DNA of 64,000 nucleotides, from assembly GCF_029626145.1 (NCBI RefSeq), contig NZ_JARUBJ010000002.1:3445501-3509500 (forward strand), given 5' to 3'. Below the pieces are notes generated by a model, which worked only from the letters and a program-made list of their open reading frames with translations, had not been told where the DNA came from and searched no databases. The position numbers and the translations under genes were made by a program. Origin of the DNA: Micromonospora sp. WMMD961 (GTDB lineage Bacteria > Actinomycetota > Actinomycetes > Mycobacteriales > Micromonosporaceae). Of this stretch, positions 7,846-16,118 are shown piece after piece (position 1 is the stretch's first letter; every line of letters begins with the position of its first letter).

Positions 7846-9762
7846 GTGAGCAACCAGGCCGAAACGTTGGAGTTCCAGGCCGAGGCGCGTCAGCTCCTCC
7901 AGTTGGTGGTCCACTCGATCTATTCGAACAAGGACGTCTTCCTGCGGGAGCTCATCTCGAACGCGTCCGACGCACTGGACAAGTTGCGACTGGCCACGCT
8001 CGTCGACAAGGACCTCGTCGCCGACACCGACGACCTGCACGTGACGCTCGAGGTCGACAAGGAGGCCCGCACCCTCAGCGTGCGCGACAACGGCATCGGG
8101 ATGACCCGCGACGAGGTCGTCCAGTTGATCGGCACCATCGCCAAGTCGGGCACCGCCGAGCTGCTGCGCCAACTGCGCGAATCCGCCGACGCCCGCGCCT
8201 CACAGGACCTGATCGGTCAGTTCGGCGTCGGCTTCTACGCGGCGTTCATGGTCGCCGACCGGGTCACCCTGCTGACCCGCAAGGCCGGCGAGACCGGCGG
8301 CACCCGCTGGGAGTCCACCGGCGAGGGCACGTACTCGATCGAGGCGGTGGACGAGGCACCGCAGGGCACCACGGTGACCCTGCACCTCAAGCCGGCCGAC
8401 ACCGAGGACAACCTGCACGACTACACCGCCGAGTGGACCGTCCGCGACATCGTCAAGCGCTACTCCGACTTCATCGCCTGGCCGATCCGGATGACCGTCG
8501 AGCGCCCCGGCGCCGACGGCGAGGCGGCCACCAGCGAGGTGCAGACGCTCAACTCGATGAAGGCGCTCTGGGCGCGGCCCCGTGACGAGGTCGACGCCGC
8601 CGAGTACAACGAGTTCTACAAGCACGTCAGCCACGACTGGGCCGACCCGCTCGAGGTCGTGCACATGAAGGGCGAGGGCACCTTCGAGTACGAGGCGCTG
8701 CTCTTCCTGCCCAGCCACGCCCCGCTGGACCTGTTCTCCCCACAGGGCCGCCGAGGCGTCCAGCTCTACGTCAAGCGCGTCTTCATCATGGACGACTGCG
8801 AGGCGCTCGTCCCGACCTACCTGCGCTTCGTCAAGGGCGTGGTCGACGCGCACGACCTGTCGCTGAACATCTCCCGGGAGATCCTCCAGCAGGACCGGCA
8901 GATCCAGATCGTCCGCCGCCGGCTGGTCAAGAAGATCCTCGCCACGGTCAAGGACCTCAAGGCCAACCACGCCGAGCGCTACCGCACCTTCTGGACCGAG
9001 TTCGGCGCGGTGGTCAAGGAAGGGCTGATCGACGACACCGACAACCGCGACACCCTGCTGGACATCCTGTCGGTGGCCTCCACCCACGACGCGACCGAGC
9101 CGACCGACCTGGCCGGCTACGTGGCACGGATGAAGGACGGGCAGAGCGACATCTGGTACGCCACCGGCGAGTCCCGGGCCGCCATCGAGAACTCTCCGCA
9201 CCTGGAGGCGTTCCGGGCCAAGGGCCACGAGGTGCTGCTGCTGACCGACCAGGTCGACGAGGTGTGGGTCGAGCGGGTCGGCGCGTACGACGGCCGGCCG
9301 CTGCGGTCGATCGCCAAGGGCGAGATCGACCTGGACACCGACGAGGAGAAGAAGCAGGCAGAGGCCGAGCGCGAGCAGCAGCGACAGGAGTTCGCGACCC
9401 TGCTCGACTGGCTGGGTACCACCCTGAGCGACAGCGTCCGGGAGGTCCGGCTGTCGTCCCGACTGACCACCTCACCGGCCTGCGTCGTCGGCGACGCCCA
9501 CGACCTCACTCCGACCCTGGAGAAGATGTACCGGGCGATGGGGCACGAGGTGCCTCCGACCAAGCGGATCCTGGAGATCAACCCCGGTCACCCGCTGGTC
9601 TCCGGGCTGCGCAAGGCCCACGAGCAGGGCAGCGACACCGCCGCCCTGACCGAGACCGCCGAGCTGCTCTACGGCCTGGCGGTGCTCGCCGAGGGCGGTG
9701 AGCTGACCGACCCGGCCCGCTTCACCCGGACGCTCGCCGACCGGCTGGCGCGCACTCTGTAG
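7846..9762 (+). CDS. htpG: Molecular chaperone HtpG (bacterial Hsp90)
   Basis: 638 residues, normal for the family. The GHKL ATPase domain is at the N-terminus, with motifs ELISNASDALDK (Glu and Asn for ATP hydrolysis and Mg binding), DNGIGM and the GQFGVGFYAAFMVAD lid region. The middle domain includes GVQLYVKRVFIMD and SLNISREILQQ, and a C-terminal dimerisation domain follows. It is a cytosolic ATP-dependent chaperone for stress-labile proteins. The GTG at 7846 is chosen over the in-frame ATG at 7834 because GGGAG at 7836-7840 is well placed for it. It is a single gene with a terminator hairpin just downstream. No HrcA/CIRCE element is visible. Confidence 0.96.
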   Translation: MSNQAETLEFQAEARQLLQLVVHSIYSNKDVFLRELISNASDALDKLRLATLVDKDLVADTDDLHVTLEVDKEARTLSVRDNGIGMTRDEVVQLIGTIAKSGTAELLRQLRESADARASQDLIGQFGVGFYAAFMVADRVTLLTRKAGETGGTRWESTGEGTYSIEAVDEAPQGTTVTLHLKPADTEDNLHDYTAEWTVRDIVKRYSDFIAWPIRMTVERPGADGEAATSEVQTLNSMKALWARPRDEVDAAEYNEFYKHVSHDWADPLEVVHMKGEGTFEYEALLFLPSHAPLDLFSPQGRRGVQLYVKRVFIMDDCEALVPTYLRFVKGVVDAHDLSLNISREILQQDRQIQIVRRRLVKKILATVKDLKANHAERYRTFWTEFGAVVKEGLIDDTDNRDTLLDILSVASTHDATEPTDLAGYVARMKDGQSDIWYATGESRAAIENSPHLEAFRAKGHEVLLLTDQVDEVWVERVGAYDGRPLRSIAKGEIDLDTDEEKKQAEAEREQQRQEFATLLDWLGTTLSDSVREVRLSSRLTTSPACVVGDAHDLTPTLEKMYRAMGHEVPPTKRILEINPGHPLVSGLRKAHEQGSDTAALTETAELLYGLAVLAEGGELTDPARFTRTLADRLARTL

Positions 9763-9775
9763 ACGGTCGACCCTC

Positions 9776-9812
9776 CGGCCGGCGGGCCGCCCTACCAGGG
9801 GCCCGCCGGCCG
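9776..9812 (+). terminator. Intrinsic terminator-like hairpin after htpG
   Basis: 13-bp perfect arms (9776-9788 and 9800-9812) with an 11-base loop, starting 14 bases after the htpG stop. Beyond it, 9813-10001 shows no gene; it has a short direct repeat (ACACGTCGAT twice, about 9851 and 9870). Confidence 0.7.
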
Positions 9813-10001
9813 ATCCGGCGTCCGGCGTCGAGTTTCCGATCGCCAACGGACACGTCGATTTTCTGGCGAGCGACACGTCGATCCGCTGCGCCGCCCCGTG
9901 GTCATGTTCCTTCACGACGCCTGATCCGAAACGGTCCACTGTGATCCCTGCACAGTGTCCGACCAGCCGCAACCGCTGCGGGCGGCGCCCCGCGTACCCC
10001 G

Positions 10002-10015
10002 GTGAAGAACTTCAC
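10002..10015. promoter_or_regulatory. Crp-type binding site upstream of rpf
   Basis: GTGA-N6-TCAC, flanked by G and A, matches the core of the TGTGA-N6-TCACA motif bound by Crp in actinobacteria. Crp control of rpf genes is established in Mycobacterium tuberculosis. The site sits about 50 bases before the inferred transcription start. Confidence 0.5.
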
Positions 10016-10056
10016 AGGGGTTGGGCGATCGTCACCGACCGTGCCTAACGTCGGTC

Positions 10057-10236
10057 GGGTTCGCCACTGCGGACACCACGGCCGGCAACGCCTAATCCTG
10101 CCCCCGGCCGTCGGAACCCAGTCACCCGGGCAGGAGCGGGGGACCCACGTTCCTCGGTGCACGTCACCTCGGGGTGAAGCCGCCACCGCGCGGCCGGGCT
10201 CCTCGGCCCGAACCCGACAGCTCACCTCGCCGGCGT
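10057..10236 (+). promoter_or_regulatory. c-di-AMP riboswitch (ydaO-yuaA class) controlling rpf
   Basis: The leader carries the conserved strings of this class as seen in actinobacterial rpf leaders: CTAATCCTG, AGGAGCGGGGGACCCA, GGGGTGAAGCCGC, and CCGAACCCGACAGCTCACC near the 3' end. It directly precedes the rpf ribosome site. A TAACGT -10-like element at 10046-10051 would start transcription at the 5' edge of the motif. In streptomycetes, c-di-AMP binding to this RNA lowers expression of the muralytic enzyme; that is family knowledge. Confidence 0.85.
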
Positions 10237-10249
10237 GGAGGAAGCTCAC

Positions 10250-10909
10250 ATGACGTCTGTCTACACGCCCCGTCATCGACGGGTCACCACCCGCCGTCTC
10301 GCCGTCGGCACCCTGGCCGTCGGCGCGGTCACCGGCGCCGTCGCCCTCTTCGGCCCGACCGCCCCGGCGCAGGCCGCGGTCAACTGGGACGCGATCGCCC
10401 AGTGCGAGTCCGGCGGAAACTGGAAGATCAATACCGGCAACGGCTACTACGGCGGTCTGCAGTTCTCGCAGAGCACCTGGGCCGCTTACGGCGGCAAGAA
10501 GTACGCCGCCCGCGCCGACCTGGCCAGCCGCGGCGAGCAGATCGCCATCGCCGAGAAGGTGCTCGACGGGCAGGGCATCGGCGCGTGGCCGACCTGCGGC
10601 AAGAAGGGCGGCTCGTCGGGCGGCTCGGCCACGAAGTCGACCAAGCCCGCCACGAAGTCGTCGACGAAGTCCACCGGGAAGCCCACCGAGCGGTCGTCGC
10701 GCGGCGAGCAGCCGGCGACCCGTAGCCACGAACGCACCGCGCCGCCGGCAGGCGGCCAGACGTACCTGGTCAAGCCGGGCGACACGCTCTCGGAGATCGC
10801 CGACGCGCACCAGGTGTCCGGCGGCTGGCAGGCGCTGTACCAGCACAACCGGCAGCTGATCGGGACCGACCCCGGTCTGATCTTCCCGGGGCAGAAGCTC
10901 AGCCTCTGA
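10250..10909 (+). CDS. Resuscitation-promoting factor-like muralytic enzyme with LysM domain
   Basis: 219 residues. A long Sec signal peptide ends at about AQA-AV (residue 43). The Rpf catalytic domain follows directly (NWDAIAQCESGGNWKINTGNGYYGGLQF), with the catalytic Glu in CESGGNW and conserved Cys in CES and PTC. After a Ser/Thr/Lys-rich linker a LysM domain (YLVKPGDTLSEIADAHQV) binds peptidoglycan. It cleaves glycan strands outside the cell, needed for spore germination or regrowth. The ATG at 10250 has GGAGGAA six bases upstream. Expression is probably governed by Crp and by the c-di-AMP riboswitch in the leader, with a terminator after the gene. Confidence 0.94.
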   Translation: MTSVYTPRHRRVTTRRLAVGTLAVGAVTGAVALFGPTAPAQAAVNWDAIAQCESGGNWKINTGNGYYGGLQFSQSTWAAYGGKKYAARADLASRGEQIAIAEKVLDGQGIGAWPTCGKKGGSSGGSATKSTKPATKSSTKSTGKPTERSSRGEQPATRSHERTAPPAGGQTYLVKPGDTLSEIADAHQVSGGWQALYQHNRQLIGTDPGLIFPGQKLSL

Positions 10910-10916
10910 CCGTCCG

Positions 10917-10958
10917 CACACGAACGCTCGGCCGGGTCACCGGCCGAGCGTTCGTGTG
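10917..10958 (+). terminator. Intrinsic terminator hairpin after rpf
   Basis: Perfect 19-bp arms (10917-10935 and 10940-10958) with a GTCA tetraloop, eight bases after the stop. It may serve the convergent minus-strand gene ending at 10999 as well. Confidence 0.85.
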
Positions 10959-10998
10959 TACGGTGCTGGTCAGCCCGGGTGGTCGGGCCGGCTTCGGG

Positions 10999-11334
10999 TC
11001 ACGCCGCCGAGGCGGACGCCTTCGGCGCTCGACGCGACGCCACCGGGCCGGCATTGCGACCCCAGCGAGAGGCCGCCACCTGGTCGGTCCCGCCGTCGAT
11101 CGTCAACTCGACGGCGTCAGAGGCACCGCGGGACAGGCGCAGTGAGTGCTCGGCGCCCTGGCGGGCGGCGCACGGCCAGGCCTGCCCGGCGCACTGCAGG
11201 TTGCGGCAGTGGTCCTCGTCGTCCGGCTCGTGGGCGCTCAGCACGTCGACCGCCAACTGCCAGAGCAGCGGGTCGGTCACGTCGTGCGGGCGCTCGGCGC
11301 TACGGCTCACTCGGTTGCTGGTGTCGTCGGACAT
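10999..11334 (-). CDS. Conserved hypothetical protein with a Cys cluster
   Basis: 111 residues from an ATG preceded by GGGGGA. The middle reads HCRNLQCAGQAWPCAARQGAEHS: three cysteines and a histidine that could bind metal. The N-terminus is hydrophilic and the C-terminal 30 residues are basic and low-complexity. No signal peptide or membrane helix. I do not recognise the family. It is convergent with rpf and lies about 120 bases downstream of dinB on the same strand, possibly as its own unit. Confidence 0.55.
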   Translation of the reverse strand: MSDDTSNRVSRSAERPHDVTDPLLWQLAVDVLSAHEPDDEDHCRNLQCAGQAWPCAARQGAEHSLRLSRGASDAVELTIDGGTDQVAASRWGRNAGPVASRRAPKASASAA

Positions 11335-11456
11335 GCTGGTCCCCCTTGTCAGGCTGTACCCCTCAAGGGTCACCCGTCAGTCGCTGGCTAAACCGCCGAC
11401 CTGCTGTGATGTGTCTCCGGTCGCAACCCCTCGCGTGGACACCGCACGCAGATCGG

Positions 11457-12665
11457 TCAATCCGGCAGCAGTGGCATCTCGACGCCCGGCTCCCGGCCGA
11501 GCAGCACCGCGCGGGTGAGCGCCGTCGAGCCGAACCGGTCGCGGACCGCGTCCACCGCGGCGTCCAGCTCCGCGCCCGGGTCGCGGTGGAACGGCAGCTC
11601 CGGCTGCACTGGACTGTCGTCCAGATTGCCCACCGAGACACCGATCAGCGTGACACCACGACTGTCGATCTCGGGCTGGGCCGACCGCAGCAAGGCGCGC
11701 GCGGCGGCGAGCAGCGGAGTCGTGTCCGCGGTCGCCTTGCCGATGGTGTGCGAGCGGGTCGCCCGGCTGTAGTCGCCGAAGCGCAGCCGCAGTACCACAG
11801 TGCGTCCGGACCGCCCGGCCGCCCGCATCCGGCGGGTGACCCGGTCGACCAGACCGGCGAGGATGGCGTCCAGTTCCGCCGGTGCATGCGGGGTACGGCT
11901 CAACGCGTGTTGAGCGCCCATCGAGCCGCGTCGCCGACCGACCTGCACCGCGCGCGGGTCACGGTTGTGCGCCAGGGCGTGCAGGTGCCGCCCGGCGCCG
12001 GACCCGAGCAGCGACACCAACGCGGCCTCGCCGAGCCGCGCCACCTCGCCGACGGTACGAATCCGATGCTCCCGCAGCTTCGCGGAGGTGACCGGGCCGA
12101 CGCCCCACAGCCGCTCGACCGGCAGCGGGTGCAGGAACGCCACCTCGGCGTCCGGTGCGACCACCAGCAGCCCGTCCGGTTTGGCCACCCCGCTGGCCAC
12201 CTTCGCCAGGAACTTCGTGCGGGCCACACCCACCGTGATCGGTAGGTGGACCCGTTCACGAACCTCCCGACGCAGCCGCGCGGCGATGTCAGCCGGTGGC
12301 CCGACCAGCCGACGCAGGCCGCCCACGTCCAGGAACGCCTCGTCGATGGAGAGCCCCTCGACCAGTGGCGTGGTCTGCCGGAAGATCTCGAAGACCGCTC
12401 GGCTCGCCGCCGTGTACGCCGCCATCCGGGGCGGCACCACGATCGCGTCCGGACACAGCCGGCGCGCCTGCTGGCCGCCCATCGCGCTGCGGACGCCCCG
12501 CGCCTTCGCCTCGTAGCTGGCGGCGAGGACCACGCCTCCGCCGACGATGACCGGCCGGCCGCGCAGCCGCGGGTCATCGCGCTGCTCGACCGACGCGTAG
12601 AAGGCGTCCAGGTCGGCGTGCAGGATGCTGGCGCCGGGCGACACGTACACATGTTCGCATGGCAC
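11457..12665 (-). CDS. dinB: DNA polymerase IV (Y-family translesion polymerase)
   Basis: 402 residues. Palm-domain catalytic carboxylates are visible in HADLDAFYASVEQ (about 16-28) and SIDEAFLD (about 107). The helix-hairpin-helix region GVGPVTSAKLREHRIRTVGEVARL and the little-finger domain follow. It copies past DNA lesions at the cost of fidelity. There is a possible beta-clamp-binding motif in QPELPF near residue 350. The GTG at 12665 and another at 12650 are both possible starts, with no strong ribosome site. The gene lies 36 bases downstream of the VOC gene on the same strand and is probably co-transcribed. No SOS box is obvious. Confidence 0.93.
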   Translation of the reverse strand: MPCEHVYVSPGASILHADLDAFYASVEQRDDPRLRGRPVIVGGGVVLAASYEAKARGVRSAMGGQQARRLCPDAIVVPPRMAAYTAASRAVFEIFRQTTPLVEGLSIDEAFLDVGGLRRLVGPPADIAARLRREVRERVHLPITVGVARTKFLAKVASGVAKPDGLLVVAPDAEVAFLHPLPVERLWGVGPVTSAKLREHRIRTVGEVARLGEAALVSLLGSGAGRHLHALAHNRDPRAVQVGRRRGSMGAQHALSRTPHAPAELDAILAGLVDRVTRRMRAAGRSGRTVVLRLRFGDYSRATRSHTIGKATADTTPLLAAARALLRSAQPEIDSRGVTLIGVSVGNLDDSPVQPELPFHRDPGAELDAAVDAVRDRFGSTALTRAVLLGREPGVEMPLLPD

Positions 12666-12701
12666 CCGGCGGGCACGGCAGTGAGCTGGGCGAACGGCCG
12701 C

Positions 12702-13139
12702 TCAGTCGAGGCAGAACTCGTTGCCCTCCGGGTCGGCCATGACCAGGTGACCGGCGCCCAGCGGGGGAGCGGGCTCGTGGCGACTGAGTCGGGTGGCGCC
12801 GTACGAGGCGAGCCGCTCGGCCTCCTTCTCCAGGGCCGCCATCCGCTCGTCGCCCTCGAGCCCGGGTGCGGCCCGCACGTCGAGGTGTACGCGATTCTTG
12901 ACCTGCTTGGTCTCGGGGACCCGTTGGAAGAACAGGCGTGGTCGCGACCCCTCGGGGTCCACCACCGCCGACGCGTCGTTGCGGTTCTCCGGCGGCACCC
13001 CCATCGCGTCGAGCGCCTGCTCCCACGACTCGAAGTTCCCGGGTGGGCCCTGCACCTGGTAGCCGAGAGCCTCGGCCCAGAACGCCGCCAACCCCGCAGG
13101 GTCGGCGCAGTCGACGGTGATCTGCACGTCGCGGGCCAT
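12702..13139 (-). CDS. VOC (glyoxalase-fold) family protein
   Basis: 145 residues with the two beta-alpha-beta-beta-beta modules of the family: the first starts DVQITVDCADPAGLAAFWAEALGY and the second near VHLDVRAAPG, ending MADPEGNEFCLD, which carries a conserved acidic residue. Likely metal ligands are present, but the substrate is unknown; antibiotic-binding and glyoxalase-like roles are both possible. Cytosolic. Probably the first gene of a two-gene unit with dinB, and divergent from the WYL regulator. Confidence 0.85.
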   Translation of the reverse strand: MARDVQITVDCADPAGLAAFWAEALGYQVQGPPGNFESWEQALDAMGVPPENRNDASAVVDPEGSRPRLFFQRVPETKQVKNRVHLDVRAAPGLEGDERMAALEKEAERLASYGATRLSRHEPAPPLGAGHLVMADPEGNEFCLD

Positions 13140-13234
13140 GTCAGTTTCCCATCTCGTGATCTCGGTCGGTCATGGGCCAAGCCTCTCCCAGATAGCGGAC
13201 AGAAACGTTCCGCATTTCGTGCAACGATCGGCGG

Positions 13235-14209
13235 GTGACCGTCGAGGCGACGACCGAACGGGTGCTGCGGTTGCTGGCGTTGCTCCAGCGGCGGCCATCC
13301 TGGACGGCCGCAGACCTCGCCGCCGAGCTGGGTGTCACCGACCGCTGCGTGCGTCGCGACGTGCAGCGACTACGCACGCTCGGCTATCCCGTGCACGCGG
13401 TGCCGGGGGTCGGCGGTGGCTACCAGCTCGGTGCGGGCAGCCGGCTGCCGCCGTTGCTCCTCGACGACGAGGAGGCGATCGCGACGGCGGTCTCGCTGCG
13501 CCTCGCCTCGGGCGGCACGATCGCGGGGGCGGGTGAGGCGGCCCTGCGGGCCCTCGCGAAGCTCGACCAGGTCATGCCGGCGCGGCTGCGTGCCGAGGTG
13601 CGGGCGGTGCACGGCGCCACCGCGACGCTCGTGGGCCCGGTGACCGAGATCGACGCGGAGTTGCTGGTGACACTGGCTCGGGCCTGCCGCGATGCCGTGC
13701 GGGTGCGATTCGCCTACGAGGCTCGCACCGGTGGGCAACACGAGCGGACGGTCGAGCCGATCCGGATGGTCACGACCGGTCGTCGCTGGTATCTGATGGC
13801 CTGGGACGTCGACCGCGACGACTGGCGGACGTTTCGCCTGGACCGAATGGGTGCCGCGGTCGCGACGACCTGGCGCTTCCGGGCGCGCGAGCACCCGGAC
13901 CCGGTCGCCTTCGTGCAGCGGGCCGTGACCGAGGCGTCGTACCGGTATCTCGCCCGGGTACGGGTGCGCGCGACGTCCGACCAGGTACGGGAGTCGGTGC
14001 CGCCCCAGGTGGGGCGGGTCGAGGACGACCGCGACGGGTGGTGCGTGCTGGTCGTCGGCGGGGAGCGCCTGGACTGGCTCGCGGCGCACCTCGCACGTCT
14101 GAGTTACGAGGTGGAGGTGCTGGAGCCTCCGGAACTGCGCGACGCCGCGGCGCTGCTCGCCCGACGCCTCGCGGTGATGGCCGGCACGGCGTCGCAGGAC
14201 AGCACGTAG
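13235..14209 (+). CDS. HTH-WYL domain transcriptional regulator
   Basis: 324 residues. The N-terminal winged HTH (residues 5-60: RVLRLLALLQRRPSWTAADL then AAELGVTDRCVRRDVQRL) is followed by GYPVHAVPGVGGGYQL, typical of the DeoR-like/YafY group. The WYL domain is around residue 190 (RRWYLMAWDVDRDDWRTFRLDRM), with a WCX-type C-terminal domain after it. WYL domains bind ligands or nucleic acid and tune such repressors. It is divergent from the VOC-dinB pair, its likely target. The 3' end overlaps the convergent acetyltransferase gene by 106 bases. Confidence 0.9.
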   Translation: MTVEATTERVLRLLALLQRRPSWTAADLAAELGVTDRCVRRDVQRLRTLGYPVHAVPGVGGGYQLGAGSRLPPLLLDDEEAIATAVSLRLASGGTIAGAGEAALRALAKLDQVMPARLRAEVRAVHGATATLVGPVTEIDAELLVTLARACRDAVRVRFAYEARTGGQHERTVEPIRMVTTGRRWYLMAWDVDRDDWRTFRLDRMGAAVATTWRFRAREHPDPVAFVQRAVTEASYRYLARVRVRATSDQVRESVPPQVGRVEDDRDGWCVLVVGGERLDWLAAHLARLSYEVEVLEPPELRDAAALLARRLAVMAGTASQDST

Positions 14210-14685
14210 TGACGCAGTGACACCGCGCTGCCGTCTGGTGCGGTCCACGGTGCGGTGCTGGTTCCGGCGTACCGCCAGCCGGTGCGCTCGTACAGGGCTG
14301 CGGCCGCGGCACCGTCGGACGTCACCTCGAGCGACAGATCGATCCGACGTGCGCTCGCCCACTGCCGAACCCGGTCCAGCAGGGCACCGCCGAGCGCCGA
14401 CCCTCTGGCCCTCGGCACCACGAAGAGACGTGCCACCTCGGCCGTCGGCCGGGCCGGCGGCGTGCCCGCCCGCGCCGGCACCACCCGGTGCACCGCGACG
14501 TGCCCGACTATCGACGTGTCGTCGACCGCGACCCAGGCGTCTGCCGGGCGCGGCTGGCGTAGCCAGCGACGCGGGTCGGCGGGCCAGTTCAGCGGGTACC
14601 TGTCGACCCGGTGGACCTCGGCAAGCGCCGCGACGCATCCGTCGAGGTCAGCGGCGTGCCGTCGGCGAATGCGCGGTGGGGTCAC
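14104..14685 (-). CDS. GNAT N-acetyltransferase
   Basis: 193 residues. The GNAT core is readable: VARLFVVPRARGSALGGALLD holds the acetyl-CoA pyrophosphate-binding loop (RxxGxA-like), followed by YERTGWRYAG. Substrate unknown. The last 30 residues (Ser/Ala/Arg-rich) are unusual for the family and lie antisense to the WYL gene end, so this tail may be a read-through extension. Its start overlaps the stop of the upstream GNAT gene by four bases (ATGA), so the two acetyltransferases form a coupled operon. Confidence 0.82.
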   Translation of the reverse strand: MTPPRIRRRHAADLDGCVAALAEVHRVDRYPLNWPADPRRWLRQPRPADAWVAVDDTSIVGHVAVHRVVPARAGTPPARPTAEVARLFVVPRARGSALGGALLDRVRQWASARRIDLSLEVTSDGAAAAALYERTGWRYAGTSTAPWTAPDGSAVSLRHYVLSCDAVPAITARRRASSAAASRSSGGSSTSTS

Positions 14686-15224
14686 AGGTCGTCGAACGGG
14701 CGTGCGTAGCGGAACTCACCCCGGATCGAGTCGCGCCACGCCCCCAGCGGACGGGCCATGAAGTACTGCGGCCCCCACGGCTGTGGCGGGGTGACGCCCA
14801 GGTCGACGGCGGGCCCGAACCCGAAGCGCGGGTAGTAGTCGGGATGCCCGAGCAACACCACGAGCGGCTCGTCCCGCGCCTCGGCCGCGGCGAGCACCGC
14901 GTGCATCAGCGCGCTACCGACGCCACGCCGCTGCCAACCGGGCAGCACGCCGAGCGGCCCCAGGCCCAACGCCACCGGCTCGCCACCCACCCGGCCACGG
15001 GTGGCCACCACGTGCCCCACCACCTGGCCGTCCGAATCGACCGCCACCAGGGAGTACGCGGGCAGCCAGCCCTCGTCGGCGCGCAGCGCGTCGACCAGTG
15101 TCGCCTCCACCGGTACGCGGTCGCCGTCGCCGCTGTCGTTGCCGTCGCCGGTGTTGGCGAACGCGGCGGCGTGCACCGCCCGGATGGCGTCGACGTCAGC
15201 GGGTGTCTCGCGTCTGATCAGCAC
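14682..15224 (-). CDS. GNAT N-acetyltransferase (YhbS-like)
   Basis: 180 residues. LGPLGVLPGWQRRGVGSALM is the acetyl-CoA-binding motif A, followed by VVLLGHPDYYPRFGFGPA, a signature of the YhbS-type subfamily. The start is GTG, with TATCGT at 15236-15231 read on the minus strand ending six bases upstream and no ribosome site, so the transcript is probably leaderless. It is the first gene of a two-gene coupled operon. The upstream gap 15225-15379 holds no recognisable gene. Confidence 0.88.
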   Translation of the reverse strand: MLIRRETPADVDAIRAVHAAAFANTGDGNDSGDGDRVPVEATLVDALRADEGWLPAYSLVAVDSDGQVVGHVVATRGRVGGEPVALGLGPLGVLPGWQRRGVGSALMHAVLAAAEARDEPLVVLLGHPDYYPRFGFGPAVDLGVTPPQPWGPQYFMARPLGAWRDSIRGEFRYARPFDDL

Positions 15225-15379
15225 CGCGCCACGATACGGGTGTTCCTGGCGGCGGCTCCACGCGTTTATCCCGCTGAAGGCCGACGCCGGCGTGCTCGGC
15301 CTGTTGATTCGCGTGCCGGCAGCCGCGCGACGGATGCCGTGCGCTGCGTGGCGTGCCGTGCCTGCTCAACGAGCAGCCC

Positions 15380-16009
15380 TCAACGGTCGAGTTCCGCGTC
15401 TGCCGCGCCCGGCTGCTCCTGGCCGGGTGGTGCCCCCGGCTGTCCCTGGCCTGCCCTGGTGACCAGCGCGTCCAGCAGTGCGGGTGTCACAGGTTCACCC
15501 GTCACGAGCACCCGGAAGTGGATCGGCCCGACCGCCTGGTCGACGAGGAGGTCGACGTCGGCCTCGGCGGGCAGCTCCCCCCGTGCCGTTGCCCGGTCGA
15601 ACGGCACTCGGTCGCGGGCGCGCAGCTGCGGCAGAACCTCCGCGCGCAGCCGGGCGGCCAGCTCCGGATCATGCTGGGCCTGACCGACCAGGGCCCGGAA
15701 CACCGCGCCCGAGTCGGACACCTCGAGGAAGCGGACCAGCTCGTTGAGGTGGGCGCGCAGGTCGGTACGGAAGGCGCCGGTGTCGGGCAGCGTGAGCTCC
15801 TGGGCGCTGTCGGCGGTGAACGCGTCGACCAGGATGTCGGTCTTGGAACGCCACCACCGGTAGATCGTCTGCTTGGCGACGCCGGCCCGGGATGCGATGC
15901 CCTCGATGGTCACCTTGGCGTAGCCGATCTCGGCGACGAGGTCGTCCGCCGCCTGGAGCACGGCCTCGCGGGCCGCCTCGCTCCGGCCGTGCCGGTTGCC
16001 GCGATGCAT
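15380..16009 (-). CDS. TetR/AcrR family transcriptional repressor
   Basis: 209 residues. The N-terminal HTH is EAVLQAADDLVAEIGYAKVT then IEGIASRAGVAKQTIYRWWRSK, a textbook TetR DNA-binding domain. The C-terminal ligand-binding domain resembles the TetR_C group with a VGPIHFRVLVTGEPV segment. It is divergent from the O-methyltransferase gene, and a perfect 24-bp palindrome in the shared spacer is the likely operator, so it probably represses both that gene and itself. The C-terminal 15 residues are low-complexity. Confidence 0.93.
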   Translation of the reverse strand: MHRGNRHGRSEAAREAVLQAADDLVAEIGYAKVTIEGIASRAGVAKQTIYRWWRSKTDILVDAFTADSAQELTLPDTGAFRTDLRAHLNELVRFLEVSDSGAVFRALVGQAQHDPELAARLRAEVLPQLRARDRVPFDRATARGELPAEADVDLLVDQAVGPIHFRVLVTGEPVTPALLDALVTRAGQGQPGAPPGQEQPGAADAELDR

Positions 16010-16085
16010 CAGGCGCTCCTTCCCGTGAGACGTCTTTCCCGTGAGGAGTTCAAGTCTTCCGAGACGTTACAAGATCCGGGACTTT

Positions 16086-16109
16086 ACTAGACGCAACGTT
16101 GCGTCTAGT
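16086..16109. promoter_or_regulatory. Perfect 24-bp palindrome, probable TetR operator overlapping a promoter
   Basis: Each half-site reads ACTAGACGCAAC, with full dyad symmetry over 24 bases. The right half contains TAGTCT (16106-16111 in part), a -10-like element seven bases before the methyltransferase ATG at 16119. Repressor binding would cover the -35 to -10 region, and the TetR start is 77 bases to the left. Confidence 0.8.
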
Positions 16110-16118
16110 CTATCGGCC

